The position numbers and the translations under genes were made by a program. 64,000 nt of DNA, from positions 44,559,962 through 44,623,961 of the forward strand of contig OY720349.1 of NCBI GenBank assembly GCA_963082975.1. Reading direction: 5' to 3'. Positions within the stretch are counted from its first letter, which is position 1. Every line of letters begins with the position of its first letter. Source of the stretch: Labia minor (Eukaryota; Arthropoda; Insecta; Dermaptera; Spongiphoridae). Shown here piece after piece: positions 1 to 13,544 of the stretch. The notes beneath the pieces are model-generated. The model saw only the letters and a program-made list of their open reading frames with translations. It had not been told where the DNA came from and searched no databases.

Positions 1-318
1 TTTCAATTCAAAACAAAAGAAGTTAATGGAAAATGTGTTTTTACATTTATATATTTATTGAATTGTATATGAAACAAGCATTTTAAATTACTAAAATAGT
101 AAGGTTGAATTAAAAACAAAAGATATATAAATAAAAAAAAATAAGAGAAATTCAAAATTCTCCTATAATTGTTTGTTATAATTTTATTTGAAAATGTAAT
201 ATTTAAAAAATAGTCTTGAATATTTAAAAGAGATATAGTAAAATATTAATTTAACTTTCACATTTAGGAATATAATGAAATTACCTTTTTTTTCTTGATT
301 TAAAACACATTTATTTTT

Positions 319-433
319 ACTATCTCGTAAGAGATAGTATTGCGATCACGAAAGTTTTCGATGTTGAGATTTTGGTGTTTTTATACGTTTTGAAGGTTCC
401 TGAATCATTTTCACTAAGGTTGAGAAAAATGTC

Positions 434-465
<32 letters not shown>

Positions 466-919
466 GACAAGATTACGCAAAAGCGGTTTGAGCTAGAATG
501 ATGAAATTTGGTACATGGACATTATTCAAAATTCATAGTTTTCTATCAACTTTTGAGAAATGTAGCTCAACCGGAAGAGGGTCATTACCTACAAAGATTT
601 GATTTTTTTTCCTCTAAAGTGACCGTAAAAATAAAGATATATGTTTGATAATTTCTCACATGATTAATAATTGTATAAAACTGCTATATATAGAATTTCA
701 GTTTGATTGAATCGCTGAAAGTACCAGAATTAATTTTTTAGCACTGCAAATCTCACGCGCCAACACGTGCCATGGTGCCATCAATAAAAAGCAAAACATG
801 CGCTGGTTTAATATTTATTATTTATAATTTATAATTAATTAAATTTAATTTAAATATAATATATTATGTTATTTAATCCAATTCAAGTTGCGAGATAGTC
901 GAGTGGAGACACTCCAGCT
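319..919 (+). mobile_element. Family A Helentron-like element, copy A1 (complete)
   Basis: About 600 bp, read here in the orientation used to define the family. It starts ACTATCTCGTAAGAGATAGT (itself a stem). A (TG)n core follows near 434-464, then CAAACCG/GAGCTAGAATGATGAAATTTGG-type motifs and CCGGAAGAGG. It ends GCGAGATAGTCGAG followed by the hairpin TGGAGACACTCCA. The two ends thus share the 9-10-bp inverted motif ACTATCTCG. There is no coding capacity. Architecture (subterminal inverted repeats, microsatellite core, one-sided hairpin) fits a non-autonomous Helentron; the class is inference, the repeat family is certain. Confidence 0.8.
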
Positions 920-2251
920 AATTTATTTAATCAAATAGAAAAATTTATTTATTTTTTGTATAGTGCAGTCTTATCTGCGTAATTTCTTTTTCACAAAAAT
1001 GATATGGACTGGTAGAAATTGTTGTTTTAAAAATTGTTCCATGTTGATAAAAAGTTGTAGTGTGTGAAAGAGGAGAGCAAGAGAGAAGCAATGGCATAGA
1101 ACTCAATGATGAAAAGTCGTAACATTATTCTGTATGATAAGAAAGAAAAAGTAAGACAAGTGTCTGTCAAGGGACTAGAGTAGATGCAAACCGACTTTTG
1201 GGACAAAAGAAACATTCCCAAATAAATATGACATTTCAAAAATCTATAATCCAATTAAATGATGGATGAATTAATTTCATATCTTATTTTTTTCTTTTCG
1301 CGCTAAATTACTAATTCGAAATTGATTTAACGTTTAATCACTTTATAAAATAAATAGCATACGCTTGTATTTTTTTATTCATAGAAAAAAAAGCGTGGAA
1401 TTTAATTATGAGATTAACTTAAGTTATGACAAGAGAAACTTATTCAAAAAAAAAAAAAAACAAAACACAAAAATCTAGATAAAAATTTAAATTAGAAAAA
1501 AAAAACGAGTAATGTAACTTGAAAAAATTATTTAATGCCTACTTTTATTCTTAAATGTTTATCTTTTTCCCACTCAAACTCGCCTTATGAATAATCAAGA
1601 GATTTTTTTTTTATTTTATGGCTACCACTCATGCAGGACTTGAAGTTTCCCCTTTAATGTTTGTATTTCAATTTAATTTCCAACCACCTTGCAAATATGA
1701 GCTAATAAAAATCATTAACTATATTATATGCAATTAGTATATTTTTCTATTCTTGACACCAAGAGAATATTTTATAAACCATCCAACTTCTAGGGATTGT
1801 AGAAAAAGGTTTGAGAGTAAATTGATACAATGTAATCTAAATCTACACATAAATAAAAAAGCAAGGAGGAAAGATAAGAGGTATTCGTTAATAAACTTAT
1901 TTTTCTTTATTTTAAATTCATTTTAGTTAGTTTTCTGTTTGCCAAGTATTCTTCTTTTACTTTTAGGTTAGTCTTTTATTAGTATTAGAAATTTGTTTAA
2001 ATATCGTTTCCTTTAATTAAAATCAAACATTTAGACAGAAAAGATAAGGCAAAAAATGTTTACTTATTAAAGGAAGAATAAAAATTGAATTAATTTAAAA
2101 ATATCTAAGAAAAAAAAATACGAGTAATTTATCATTGGTTATTATTAAAAAGGTTTAATAGCCAATCCAATTTACAATTATTCCTTTATTTACAAAAAAC
2201 CATAAAACACGGTGACTTTTGTATATTTTTAGAACGTTTATCATGTCTTGT
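920..2251. other. AT-rich DNA, nothing recognised
   Basis: Poly-A and poly-T tracts and short AT words. The only open frame over 60 codons (1027-1254, minus) has no coding character or motif. Confidence 0.6.
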
Positions 2252-2478
2252 CGCCTAAGTATTGTAGAGGTATTGTATGATCAATACCCCCCATGGATCC
2301 CTCAACCTTTATCTTGATTTTTTGATCGAAGGCCACTACTTATTTCCAGTTTTGATCACAAGGGCTAAGTGGACCGGACTCCCATAGATCACAGCAGAGA
2401 AAAATATCTTTGCCAAAATCGGGAATTGAACCCAAATCCACAAGCTTGAAAGATAGACATCCTGTTCCCAGACTGGAT
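2252..2478 (-). repeat. tRNA-derived SINE family E, copy E1
   Basis: On the minus strand a tRNA-like head carries a B-box-like GGGTTCAATTCCC (near 2430), followed by a shared body (GATCAAAAAATCAAGAT, AAAGGTTGAG) seen in E2 and E3. It runs to GATCATACAATACCTC. Head and body match the other two copies with many substitutions. Confidence 0.65.
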
Positions 2479-4549
2479 AAAGTCTTTATAAATAACTATA
2501 TCTATTTCAATGATATATATAATAGAATATAATATATAATAGAAATTCCTATTTTAATATCATAACATCATATTTGTGACTGATAAAATTATAATTCTTA
2601 TAAAATATATAATTATATATTAAAATTATAATAATTTTTAAACTATCTTTAAGAGGCATAAAAGAATTTATAAGTGAGAGTCTAAAAACAATAGAAGTTT
2701 CAAACAAAAGTGTTAAATATATTTTTCATCCAGACTTTTAAATCAGCTTTTAATTTTTAATTTTGTTGTGAAAAAATAGTATTATAATATAACTTAGAAA
2801 GTATAATCATCATTTTTTTAAAACTAGTATTTAATGGGATAATACTTAAATCACCAGATAACTACTGAGATTTAAACATTAAAGATAAAATAAGATAGCT
2901 ATAAAATAAATAAAATATTGTTCCAAAATTTAAAGTTTAAATTATTAAATAATAATTGTTATAATAAATTAAAAAATATATTTTGGCTTATATTATGTGT
3001 TTGCTTATAAGAAATATTTTCACAGGGTGTCAATATAAAAATGACTATAATTTTAATCTCATATAACCAAATTAAAGATTCGTTAAACAATCTTATTTGT
3101 TTTGTTCTAAAGTCATCTGACTCAATTTTCTTCAAAAGTGTCATCGACGGCAATTTATTCTTCATTTTCGATTCATTTTAGTACCAGTAGAGTTTAAAAG
3201 GACATGCAATTTACAACCCAAGTCTATAAATACATCACTATTATTCTATACCCTTTATAAAACACGACGAAACCCAATAGAAATGAAAGGAGTTTAAAAT
3301 AAAGGGTTGTTAGCTTTCACTTTAGTTTCTATAGAAAATTTATTGAATGATATTTTTTATTGATGGATTAATTTATAAATATAATAGGCAACATTAACTA
3401 ATATAATATTTCAGTACGATATTTAAATAAAACAATTTAATATATGCTAAGGTATGTAGAATTGAATTTTATGCCTTTAATGTCAATATAATAAATAATT
3501 AGACTAAAGAATAATTAGATAAGTTTATTTTTGTTACTACTCTTTATCTTATTTTAGGTAGATAAACTAGAATTATTTTGTTTTTTATATTGTATCAATA
3601 AAATATAAAATTTAATTTTCCATTGAATTTAAGGTAATAGCACTTGATAGCGGACACCATAAACCTAATTTTACAATGTTTTCCTCCCTAGAATCGAATT
3701 CACAATTATGAATATGAATATAGAAACTTAAGGTTTTATTTGAGTTTCATAGATTATTCTCAAAAATAGCACTAAATATTTTGCTATCGGTAGTACCTTA
3801 AATTAAATTAAATTAAAAAAATGGAACTTCTGCACCTAAAGCGGATTCTGAATATTTCAGCGGAACCTAAGGTTGGCATTTGGAGAATCTAAATTTAAAC
3901 GTCTTGGTTTTAGATTAAATAAATTAAAAATTTTGTTTTCAATTTTTGATTATAAAAAAAAAAATCAATTACTCCTATAGTATATTATTATAAATCATTA
4001 TGATCGAAAATTTTCACGAGTTAATTCCATAATTTGGCAGAGATTAAATTTTCAACTTTCTGTAAACAATATAAATTGTGCTTGCAGTCAAAACGCTATG
4101 AGTACGTATAATCTCAAAAATATCATAGCAATGCCATATGTCACCTGTCAATATTACTGTTTCCAATTTTCAATACATAAATAGTAGCCTGTTACTGGCA
4201 ACTTAAAGTTCTGAATTGTTTTGTTTCTTTAATTCATAATTTTTTAATTATTACACTACGTTGCCATAAACTTGCCATTCCTATGGAATAGGTTCATTTT
4301 TTCCGTGACTTATTGTTAGTAGTTTTTTTACAAATATAAATATGAGCACTAAACAAATTATAATTTTCAGATTTGTTCTCATTTAATAATGATTTCTGAA
4401 TACCATGAGTAACTTACTGCTCATTTGTAGCGAACAGACGTCACTCTGTTTTTAAAAACTTTAAAAATGTAATAAATTAAAATTGAAATAATAAACAGAA
4501 AAATCATGTTAAATATGGATATTTCCAAATTTTTGGTAGTTTTGTCTAA
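2479..4549. other. AT-rich DNA, nothing recognised
   Basis: No repeat family with a second copy in the window and no credible coding sequence. A 68-codon minus-strand frame at 2959-3165 is ordinary AT-rich chance reading. Confidence 0.6.
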
Positions 4550-4557
4550 ATCTAAAT

Positions 4558-4854
4558 CATAGGTTCCCAAACTTTTTTTTGTGTCGTAGACCCCTTGCCA
4601 TGTTTTTCCATGTTTTTCGGTTTTGGGTAGACCCCCTAAATTGATTTTTTGTAAAAAAATTTTATCTTTTTTTTTAGAGCCATATTGAATTGAATTATAA
4701 GATAGTATAATGTAAGTAAATAGGCTTGATATCCACTATCTTAGACCCCCATTTTCATTTCATGGACCCACAAACTTTTTATTCGCTGCCGTAGACCCTT
4801 TGTAGGTTGCCATAGACCTCTGGGGGCCGATATAGACCACTTTGGGAACCTCTG
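4558..4854. mobile_element. Small hAT MITE (297 bp)
   Basis: Left end CATAGGTTCCCAAACTTT and right end TTTGGGAACCTCTG are inverted with one or two mismatches. Flanks ATCTAAAT (4550-4557) and GTCTAAAT (4855-4862) match in 7 of 8 bases. The interior repeats the word TAGACCCC several times. Confidence 0.75.
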
Positions 4855-4862
4855 GTCTAAAT

Positions 4863-6189
4863 AATCAATCACAATTTTCAAGATATCCTAATAGTAGAAC
4901 TTTTGAGTGTAAGAAAAACAAATGAAACAAAAATTATTTTCAAATAAAGTTAATTACTCTGATTTATTTTTAAATTTAAATAAAATTATAAAGATTGTTA
5001 TTTAAATTAAAATGAATAAATAAAACCCAGGGAGTATTTCATTTTTAAATTAATTTTTTTTATCATTGGATTAAATGTTGTTTCGTGTTCACTGAAATTA
5101 ATGCATTCCGATTAAAAATGAATGATAACGAAAAAAAAAAAAATTCATGGCTGGTTGATATCCAACTTTAAAAAAAAACGTCTAGTCCATTAATTTAAAT
5201 TAAAATCCTTTCTTTATATGTTTAATTGCTTAAATACAGAATAAAATCATTTTATTAACCATTGGAAACCAAAAACTGAATTATTTATTTTGTATTTGAC
5301 TATTTTGGAAAAATGATTAGGAAAGATAATTTTTAAGGAGTAACAATTTTTAAATTACAAACAATCGGAATTATCTTTAATTTACCGATTTCTTTTATTC
5401 GTAATGTTTTTTTCAAGATAAGAGGTTATTATTTCCTTCACAATTTCTCAACACAAAAAAGGTATTTCAAATTTTTATAAAAATCAGATCTCAATTTGTA
5501 GATATTGTATAAATAACAAAAAACTCTAGCAATTTTTTAGTTAAGTTTAGTTTAAAGTTACAATAAATCACAGACACTTAGAAAACAACTTATGAGAGTA
5601 ATAGGACGTTTTGATAAGTATATAAAAACTTAAAAAGAGAAAGAGACTTTTAATAAAATTTTATTTTAGTTATTTTAAATGTCGAAATTAGTTTTATTTT
5701 GAAAAGAGTAGAATAAGTTTGTTAAAAAAAAACTTTTTAAAATAACTTCTAACTAAACCACTTAAATAACTTCTTATTTTCACTAAACGAGAAAAATGTA
5801 TAAAAAACAAGCATGATGTAAGTATATATTGTCGTATATTAGAGACTTACAATAAAGGTTGGGTTATTAAAAAAAATGGGTTTAAAATTAATAAAATTGA
5901 TATTTAATTTAATTGGTAGCACTCTGTTTATTATTAACAGAAAATAGTATGGTGAATCAAGCGAATTTTGATAAGAGAAGAGGTAAATTTCAATTCATTC
6001 AGATTAAAATAAAATATTTAATTATAATAAAATTAATATTTAATGATGAAAAAAATTCAATAAGTATCATGAAGAATTTTAACTTATAAATTAACTATAA
6101 AATAAAGTTCATTTATTTTAATATTATTGATATATCAAATTTTATATTTCTTTATCAATCGCAAATTTTAAGCTGTTAATTGTTACTAG
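4863..6189. other. AT-rich DNA, nothing recognised
   Basis: Extremely AT-rich with homopolymer runs; no features. Confidence 0.6.
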
Positions 6190-6545
6190 TATAAAGTGCA
6201 GGGCAAGGCAATCCTCCGGGTGAAGTTCTCTGGGATTTCTTCCTGGTATTCAATTATACATCTTCATTAGGTAGCAGTTTCTATGTCTAGCCTTGATGTA
6301 GGATTCTGGCACTGTCGTATGATTTAGAGATGGTTTCTCTCTGTCCACTTCATCTCGAAGTATGAATGGTCTTACATTCTTACATTCTCTGTTTCATCCA
6401 GCAGAATAACTCTTACCACTTCAGTCCTTGACTTCTCTTCCAAAACCTCAATTAATTTATGAGCCATGAAAAAGTCGAATTCCTAACAATATGTCTCATT
6501 CATCAAGTGATCCTATTTCGATTACACTGTCTGCATTTTAGGTAA
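6190..6545 (-). other. Possible decayed coding remnant
   Basis: Balanced composition amid AT-rich DNA. The minus strand reads DFFMAHKLIEVLEEKSRTE then VVRVILLDETENVRM before a stop, with further open stretches after frameshifts. No family recognised; low confidence. Confidence 0.25.
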
Positions 6546-8712
6546 AAGTGGATGTATGTAAGGTTTTAAATATTTGTCTTTTAATCTTTATTTATGGTGA
6601 CTTAATAACTTTCACCTATTAAAAGGCATTTTTATGCTTACATATTACAATATATTATTAAATTTATGAATAAAATAATACAATACATATAAAATAATTG
6701 CAACTTATATATAATTCATTTATGTGAAAAATAGTCCACCCGTTTAGAAAATAGTAGGTCAAGTAATATGAGACTAATTATCAAATTATTTTAGATTTCA
6801 CTGGAAATATAATTTCAATCGCATCAAAGAATTAAAATTTATATATTAATTTTTTGAGTATTTATTTACAGAAAAAAACAATTGACAAACTACAAAGTCA
6901 ATCTTGGCTAATGAAAATATCTATTCGTTTCTGAAATAGAAGAGTTCATTCAATCATTAGAAGTGTACTTAAGCAATCCATAGTGAAAAAAATGAACTTA
7001 ATTAAAAAAAATCATGATTTCTAAGCATTGTTTATGACTAGAGATTGTGTGTACAAAAAATACTTATAAAAAAAGAGATTGAAAGCGAAAAAATAAATCC
7101 TTAGATGTTTAACGAAGTGTAACATTTTTTTATCTAATATACTTATTGATTAAAGAATGAATTATATCCATCCCTACAGAGACATTATACATTTCAGGCA
7201 ATATAATTTAACCTTGTTTTTATTTTTATCATTTTAATCATTTAAATACCATTTCGATGTTTGCTTATAGAAACAATATTTAAATTATTTTGTTCATAAA
7301 ATAAAATTATATATATATATATAGAGAGAGAGGTATTTTATCCGGAAAGTGGTGGAAAGGAAAAAAATATATATTTAAATAATTCATTTGGAAAAGGATT
7401 GAAAAGAACAAAGAGTGATCGTTCTACTTTAAGATGATCTTTATCGAATCGTTTTCAACTTGTTCTCCAGTTCTAAAATTCTATGTCCATCCTAAGCGAT
7501 GATGCTTCAGAGATCAAACAATTCGTCATGAACTCATGGTTATGAGTTTTTTGAGTTAGTAAAGGTTCTATAACAACAGTGCAAGGCAATTCGAGTCAGG
7601 GTTTCAAAGGCAAATAAACTTGTGGAAAGGAAGAGAGAGAGATAAGAGGAAAAATAAAAATAAATTTTTAAAAGAAGTGGAAGACACTGATATATATCTA
7701 TACATATCAATTTTATATATTTTTAATAAAGAAAAAATTCTGATTGATTATCAAGTATCTACTTGAAATTTTTTTTATTAAGAAATGAAAAGGAATGTAA
7801 TCTGAGTTTGAGATGGATTATTGGATTTTGTTTTCAAATATTAGATTATATATATATAAATGTGGCATTAACCCCTAATTTAAAAAAGGAAGAGTATTAT
7901 TAAAAAGTAAATTGTAAAATTTATTCATTAAAAACGATCTCATTTTAATCTTCAAGAGGTTGAAATCTAGAGTTAAATAGAATGAGAGAGAGAGAAGATG
8001 ACAAATTGTACACCCCCCCCCCCCATCATTCTTTTTATTGAATATAAATCCAATTATTTATAAAAAGAAAAATCCTTAAAAATCATTATATCGTAAAGGC
8101 AGACAGTGTCAGACCATTTAGATAAGCTCAACCAACAAGAAATTTTAAAAAAGTTAATTTTTTTAAATTGAAAGCTCTTTTGTTAAGATTTTATAAAGAC
8201 TTTTTATTTTTAAAATGAAATATTATATAATTTAAATCAGTCGTGGTGTACTATCTAATAATCAAATAAATATAGAGATTATGCTTTGGGTACATAAAAA
8301 TTAGTACCGGGACCCCGAGCCTCGGCTCGGTAATTAAGTTAAAAAAAAAATAATTCATTATTATTGGGTTTGGCTGGAAATATTAATACTTGGGACACCG
8401 AGCTGATATACAATTCTTTAATTATTTATTACAATTATTAAATGTTGCATCGTTGCATCAATCTGATTAAAATGAATGGAACTTGGGGTCCTCAATAATA
8501 CATAAATATGTATGTTTCTAAGTGCATGAATATTTTTTTTTTACTGGAAGAATGATAAATATATATCTTAATTTATAATTATAAAATATTATTAAAATAT
8601 ATATTTTTAATTTTATTTCGAAATTAAATAAAAAATTTTAAAATATTTTAAATATAAAAAAAAATATTAATACAATATCCTTTAAAAAAAGGCGGGAGTC
8701 AAATTTCAATAT
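6546..8712. other. AT-rich DNA with minor palindromic spot
   Basis: Mostly featureless. Around 8308-8332, GGGACCCCGAGCCTCGGCTCGG is a short GC palindrome, with GACACCGAGC and GGGGTCCT further on, possibly a decayed inverted-repeat element. A C run at about 8012-8024. Confidence 0.5.
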
Positions 8713-8795
8713 GAATGACATAGTGACGTCATCCATATATAAATTTAAATTAAGAAAAAACTAATGAAGATGTATTTTTCCTGAGATGTGATCAA
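8713..8795 (-). mobile_element. Possible decayed family B fragment
   Basis: TGACGTCATCCATATA followed by AAATTAAGAAAAAACTAATGAAGAT resembles the corresponding interior of B4 and B5 (TGACGTCATATAATT, AAAAAACTAATAAAGATG). The ends are absent. Low-complexity sequence makes this match weak. Confidence 0.3.
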
Positions 8796-9839
8796 TAAAA
8801 CTCAATTTTTCTTTATAAACACTATATCTAGTGTGAATTTCAAAAAAATCGTTAGGGCGGTTTTTGAGAACCCATGGCCAAATATATATACAATTTTAGC
8901 TAGCTTAATAAGATAACATTTGTTCTTTTTGCAAATACAATATGAATGTATACCTATTTAAAAAGTTACATATAGTTTTATTCTAAGAACTTTATTCATT
9001 ATTAGATAAAATTGTAAAAACTATGAAACAATAATAATTTAAAAAAGTGATGTATTTATTAAATTACTTTATCAAGGAAAGAGTTATATTATATGAATTT
9101 ATTCATTGAACTAATTGATTAAACAAGAGGAAAACTGTTTTACCGATATTTAAAAACTTTCAAATTATTGGATTTTTTTTTAATGAATCGACAGATGGTT
9201 TAGTAAAATGTCCTAAAAAGCAAAACGTAAATCTAAAGTGACATATATTCTAATAAAATATAAAAATATACTAAAATCAAAAAATAAATAAATTTTTAAA
9301 AAATCAGAAAAATTATTATTAAAAAAAAAAAAAATTCTTAATTATTTATAGTTTTAGTAGATGGCTTCTATGCCTTTCTCAGAACAAATCGATTTTATAA
9401 ATATAGATTTTTAATTTCTAGAATACTTCTCTCTCTCTCTCAAATCATACTATACTGTCAATATTAAAAAGAACAAGTTTTTTTGACCTATATTATCTTT
9501 TTATTTTTATTTTTTTTTTTTTTAAATAAAACTCTCCATAAATAATTGATTAATTTATTTCAATTTTCGGATAGTTTTATAGAGAACGAAAATAACAAAG
9601 TATATTTATTTACATATATGTTATAAATACAAATATATATATATTTGTATTTATATATGTATTTATATATGTTGTTTAGTTATCAGTATTGTAGATTATC
9701 TCTTCTGGAGGAATGAATTTATTTAAGAATTTATTTAATGGTTATAGTTATTTATCTATCTTTTCTTATTATACTAACAAAAATTGTATATCTTTTTTAT
9801 GCCCGTAGTGTAGAAAATGCAAAATCTTAAATAAGAATA
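8796..9839. other. AT-rich DNA, nothing recognised
   Basis: Homopolymers, (TA)n and CTCTCT tracts only. Confidence 0.6.
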
Positions 9840-10250
9840 AGAAAATGAGAGCCCGTATCGCCAACATCGTGAAGTTTAAAGCACTATAACACCCTATTTT
9901 TACCACGTTTTTCCTTCTGAGGTTCGTTCTCCTTTCCCTCTTGCGAAATTACCGGCATGCATAACTTGCAAAAGAGAACCATCGCCCGCCCCTTCATGTT
10001 GTTTAGCACCGCTCTTCTCTTTACCTCAAGCCGTGGCAGTCTAATCAGTATTGCGGCAGTATAATCAGGTATACAGTCATCCAATTATCCTGAGGGCAAT
10101 ATGACATTATTGGAAGACATCAGCAGCTCCGAAAGTGATTGTGGAAGAATGGGATGAGATTTCAGAAAAAAAATTGTCAAAATTTCATGCTTTCAATGTT
10201 GAGGACCCTCAACGGAGTTAACAGGGCAAATGGAGGTTGTGTTTTAAAAA
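9840..10250. other. Segment of higher G+C, unidentified
   Basis: Contains GCCCGCCCCTTCATGTTG, TCAAGCCGTGGCAGTC and repeated TAATCAGTATTGCGGCAGT-like words. A 66-codon minus-strand frame (9884-10084) shows no motif. Probably an old repeat fragment. Confidence 0.3.
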
Positions 10251-10644
10251 GGGCTTTATTTAGGAAAAATATTTTAAAAAATAATATAAGCAAATATATT
10301 TTATATTTATAAATATTCTACTAAACTTTTAAGTAACTTATAAAGTAGCTTATACTAATGTTCATAGATTATTAAAAAAAAGATACCATATATAGAAGAT
10401 TAGGAGAATAATAGATAATCATAAATTTAGTTCAGCTAATTAATTTTGAGACTATTGACACAAGTGATAAAAATAGCGACAATTATCCAGAGTGTTACTA
10501 TGAGCCAGAACCATTTTCTGATGATATTCATGACGAGAAATTAGTATAGTGTGTTTAAATTGATCTTGGTCGCCTAAGACCCAAAAAAAAAATAATAAAT
10601 TTATAATTATTTATCACTCATATATAGATTACAGGATTATTTTT

Positions 10645-11704
10645 ACCGTCCGACGATAGTAAGGGAGGTATTGTTTTCACACCAAATTTTACGTGTGGAG
10701 ATTTTTACATATCTCCACGAATCATGCATTTTCTTAACAGAAAAAAGTATTTTTAGCATGATGTCTGTCCGTCCGTCCGTATAGATGTGTACAGCTTGAA
10801 CGGCTCAACGGATTTTGATGAAATATGGTATAATTACTTAATGCAGAGGTTCTTAAACTGTGGTCCGCGGACCCCTGGGGGTACGCAAAGCCATCGTACA
10901 GGTGCACGAGAAAATGATGAGTCAGTTAAAACTTTATTTAATATAAAAGGAGCGATGGCATGGCTTTGTGAGGAAACAGAAATTAACTAATAATACCCAA
11001 ATTCAACGAAATGTGCAAGAAAACTATTGCTACCGTTTCCATCTTCATATTTAGCTGAATTTTCTTTCTTCAATATTATAATTTCTAATAAAATGTGTGT
11101 TCTACAATATTCAAAAAAATCGTTATTCACCAATCACTGTTAGAAATATTCATCATATATCCTTGTTCCTATGCAGATCGCAAGCCAGAAATTAACTAAT
11201 AAAATGACGTAAAGTACCTAAAGTTGGGATGGTGTCCGTCAAAAAATTTTTTTTCAAGTGGGGGGGTCCGCGGAGTACATAAGTTTAAGAACCTCTGACT
11301 TAATGCATCAGTAGGATGAATTGATCAACTTTTGGTGCAAATCCGGAAACCGGAAGTGGTAGTATTAGCGATCGACGATAGGAAGGGGGAAGGGTTATTT
11401 TCACACCAAATTTCACATGAGGAGATTTTTTACATATCTCCACGAATCATGCACTTTGTATTGGTTTTATCCTCTTCATTAGTTTTTTATTAATTTAAAA
11501 TTATATGACGTCACCCAGCACTTCATGACGTGACAGCCGGCTCTTATATATTATAAATAAAATAAAATTAAAAATATTTATGTTCTATTCATATCTGTTT
11601 TTTATTACATTAATAGACATATTAAAATTATTTGAAATTGTTTCTGTAGCTGGAAATTAATTTACTTCAAACCGTCGGTCGGTTCGGACCTGGCCACAGG
11701 TCAA
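10645..11704 (+). mobile_element. Family B Helentron-like element, copy B1, interrupted by a hAT MITE
   Basis: Begins ACCGTCCGACGATAGTAAGG and ends with CCGTCGGTCGGTTCGG followed by the hairpin ACCTGGCCACAGGT. Contains the (CCGT)n motif, the stem GTGGAGAT...ATCTCCAC, and the internally duplicated block. A 454-bp hAT MITE (10844-11297) interrupts it at the sequence ACTTAATG. No coding capacity; an open frame across this region is not a gene. Confidence 0.85.
10844..11297. mobile_element. hAT MITE (454 bp) nested in family B copy B1
   Basis: Ends CAGAGGTTCTTAAACT and AGTTTAAGAACCTCTG (allowing one internal difference) are inverted over about 16 bp, with the 8-mer ACTTAATG duplicated at 10836-10843 and 11298-11305. 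CAGNGGTTCT-type termini with 8-bp duplications are diagnostic of hAT. No transposase is visible. Confidence 0.92.
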
Positions 11705-11866
11705 CTTATTTTATTATGTGTCACTATATGTCTTTACTCATTTTTAAATATTTTTTTTTTGCAATCGTAAAAATATATTTATTAATAATTTTTATCTATT
11801 TATATATTCTTAGATATTTAATCGATAAAATCGTAAATTTTCATTAATAACTGTAGTTTTCAATTC

Positions 11867-12165
11867 AGGGAATGGCTACATAACGAGGAATTGCATGACC
11901 TCTATGCATCTCCAGACATAGTTAAGGTTATAAAATCGACAAGGGTGCGATGGTCAGGGCATGTAGCTAGAATAGGAGAGGAAAAATGTGGGGATACCAA
12001 TTGCGAAACGTCCAAGACCAAGGACAATGTAGGAAGGGAGATGAGAGAGATGGGATGGGGTAGGGGTTGGATGGTTGTGACTCAAGATAGGGATATTTGT
12101 ATAAGTGTGGTTGCTGCGGTCAAGAACTTTCGAGTTCCGGGAAGCCACAGACATAGATAGATAGT
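11867..12165 (+). pseudogene. LINE ORF2 C-terminal remnant
   Basis: Plus-strand reading (with frameshifts) gives NEELHDLYASPDIVKVIKST, then RVRWSGHVARIGEE, then RPRPRT, and near the end VTQDRD and NFRVP. This is the conserved tail after the reverse transcriptase of non-LTR elements (HDLYxSPDIVxVIKSRRxRWxGHVARM). It ends in ATAGATAGATAG, a typical short 3' repeat. Confidence 0.8.
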
Positions 12166-13398
12166 TTTCAATGACCTAGATCATTAGAGGACAAAATTAT
12201 GGCACCTTTCCTAACGCCTTTTTGGTTGAGATCTCCATTATAAATTATAATACAAATATATATATGAAAAAATTAATATTTTGGATTATTATTTATACTG
12301 CTTATCTAATATATTTTTATTATATTCAACAAAATATTTCGAAATTATTCAACATTTTATTATTGAATTTGTGATTATAAATGTAATTTGATATAATCAC
12401 TTTATCTTAAGTTTTCCTAAGAACTTAAAAAAAAAATTAAATATATTCAAAGTAATTTGAAAATTCTTAAATGAATCATATGAATGCAATATAAGCTTGG
12501 TTTGTTTTTACTAGAATTAAAATTAAATAGTTTAGAAAAACGAATTTCCATTCGTATTTCAAACAACCACATTCAAACAAAAGGAAAAGTTTTTTTTTTG
12601 TTTTGTTTTTGTTTTTTATTGTTTAAGGCTTTTCGAGAGATTGGTTAGACTAACCACGAAGCATTGTAGAAATTTAAACCGAACAATTTTTTTTTTCTAA
12701 TACTATCCTCTCTCTTTGAATTTGAATAATTTGTTTCAATATGACATCCATCATTGAATTGTTTCTGTTTAAAACATTTCATTATTGTTTTATAGATTGT
12801 TTCAAATTTATTTTAATATATACATGTTAATAGAATATAATCATATAATGCTAAATTTATTCAAACTTTATATTTTGTATATTAATACGAGATAAAACAA
12901 GAATCATATCTAATTCAATTAAAAATGTTTGCATTTATTTCAATTAAAATTCTGTTTAAATTCAAATATCTATTTATAATTTTAATATATGTATGTATAT
13001 TAATATAGTAATAGAGAATATTCTTGTTTATTTTAGTATTATCTCTATTTAATCCATATGAAAAAAAAAAGTTTTTTAAAAAAACCTTTAACATCATTTT
13101 AACTTTGTTTTCAGCATTCTTATTCGTGGGAGAAATAACAAATAAGTATGATATAAAAAATATCTTAGTTAAAAATATTAATTTAAATATTTTATTTTTT
13201 ATATATGTAATACAAAATAAAGAATAAAAATGATAATTTTCATTTTATTTTAGAATTTTTTTTTTTTTATTAATTTTATACTTTTTTTACATTTTTTTAT
13301 TAATTTAATAAATGTTGAGCTATCTTGAAAAAAAAAAATTGAGAGTAGTTGATTAAATTTATTTAAATTATAATCCTTTCTTATTTATCACTTACAAC
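12166..13398. other. AT-rich DNA, nothing recognised
   Basis: Overlapping opposite-strand frames near 12915-13227 are chance readings in low-complexity sequence. Confidence 0.6.
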
Positions 13399-13544
13399 TT
13401 ATTATTACATCAAAACCAACTTTTTTAATCAACAATCACCTTTTTTTTACTAACAAATCATTACATTATATTATTTTATATAAATGTCGAATATTGGTTT
13501 TCCATCTATTATGAATAGATTCATATACTAACATTTAATTTCCA

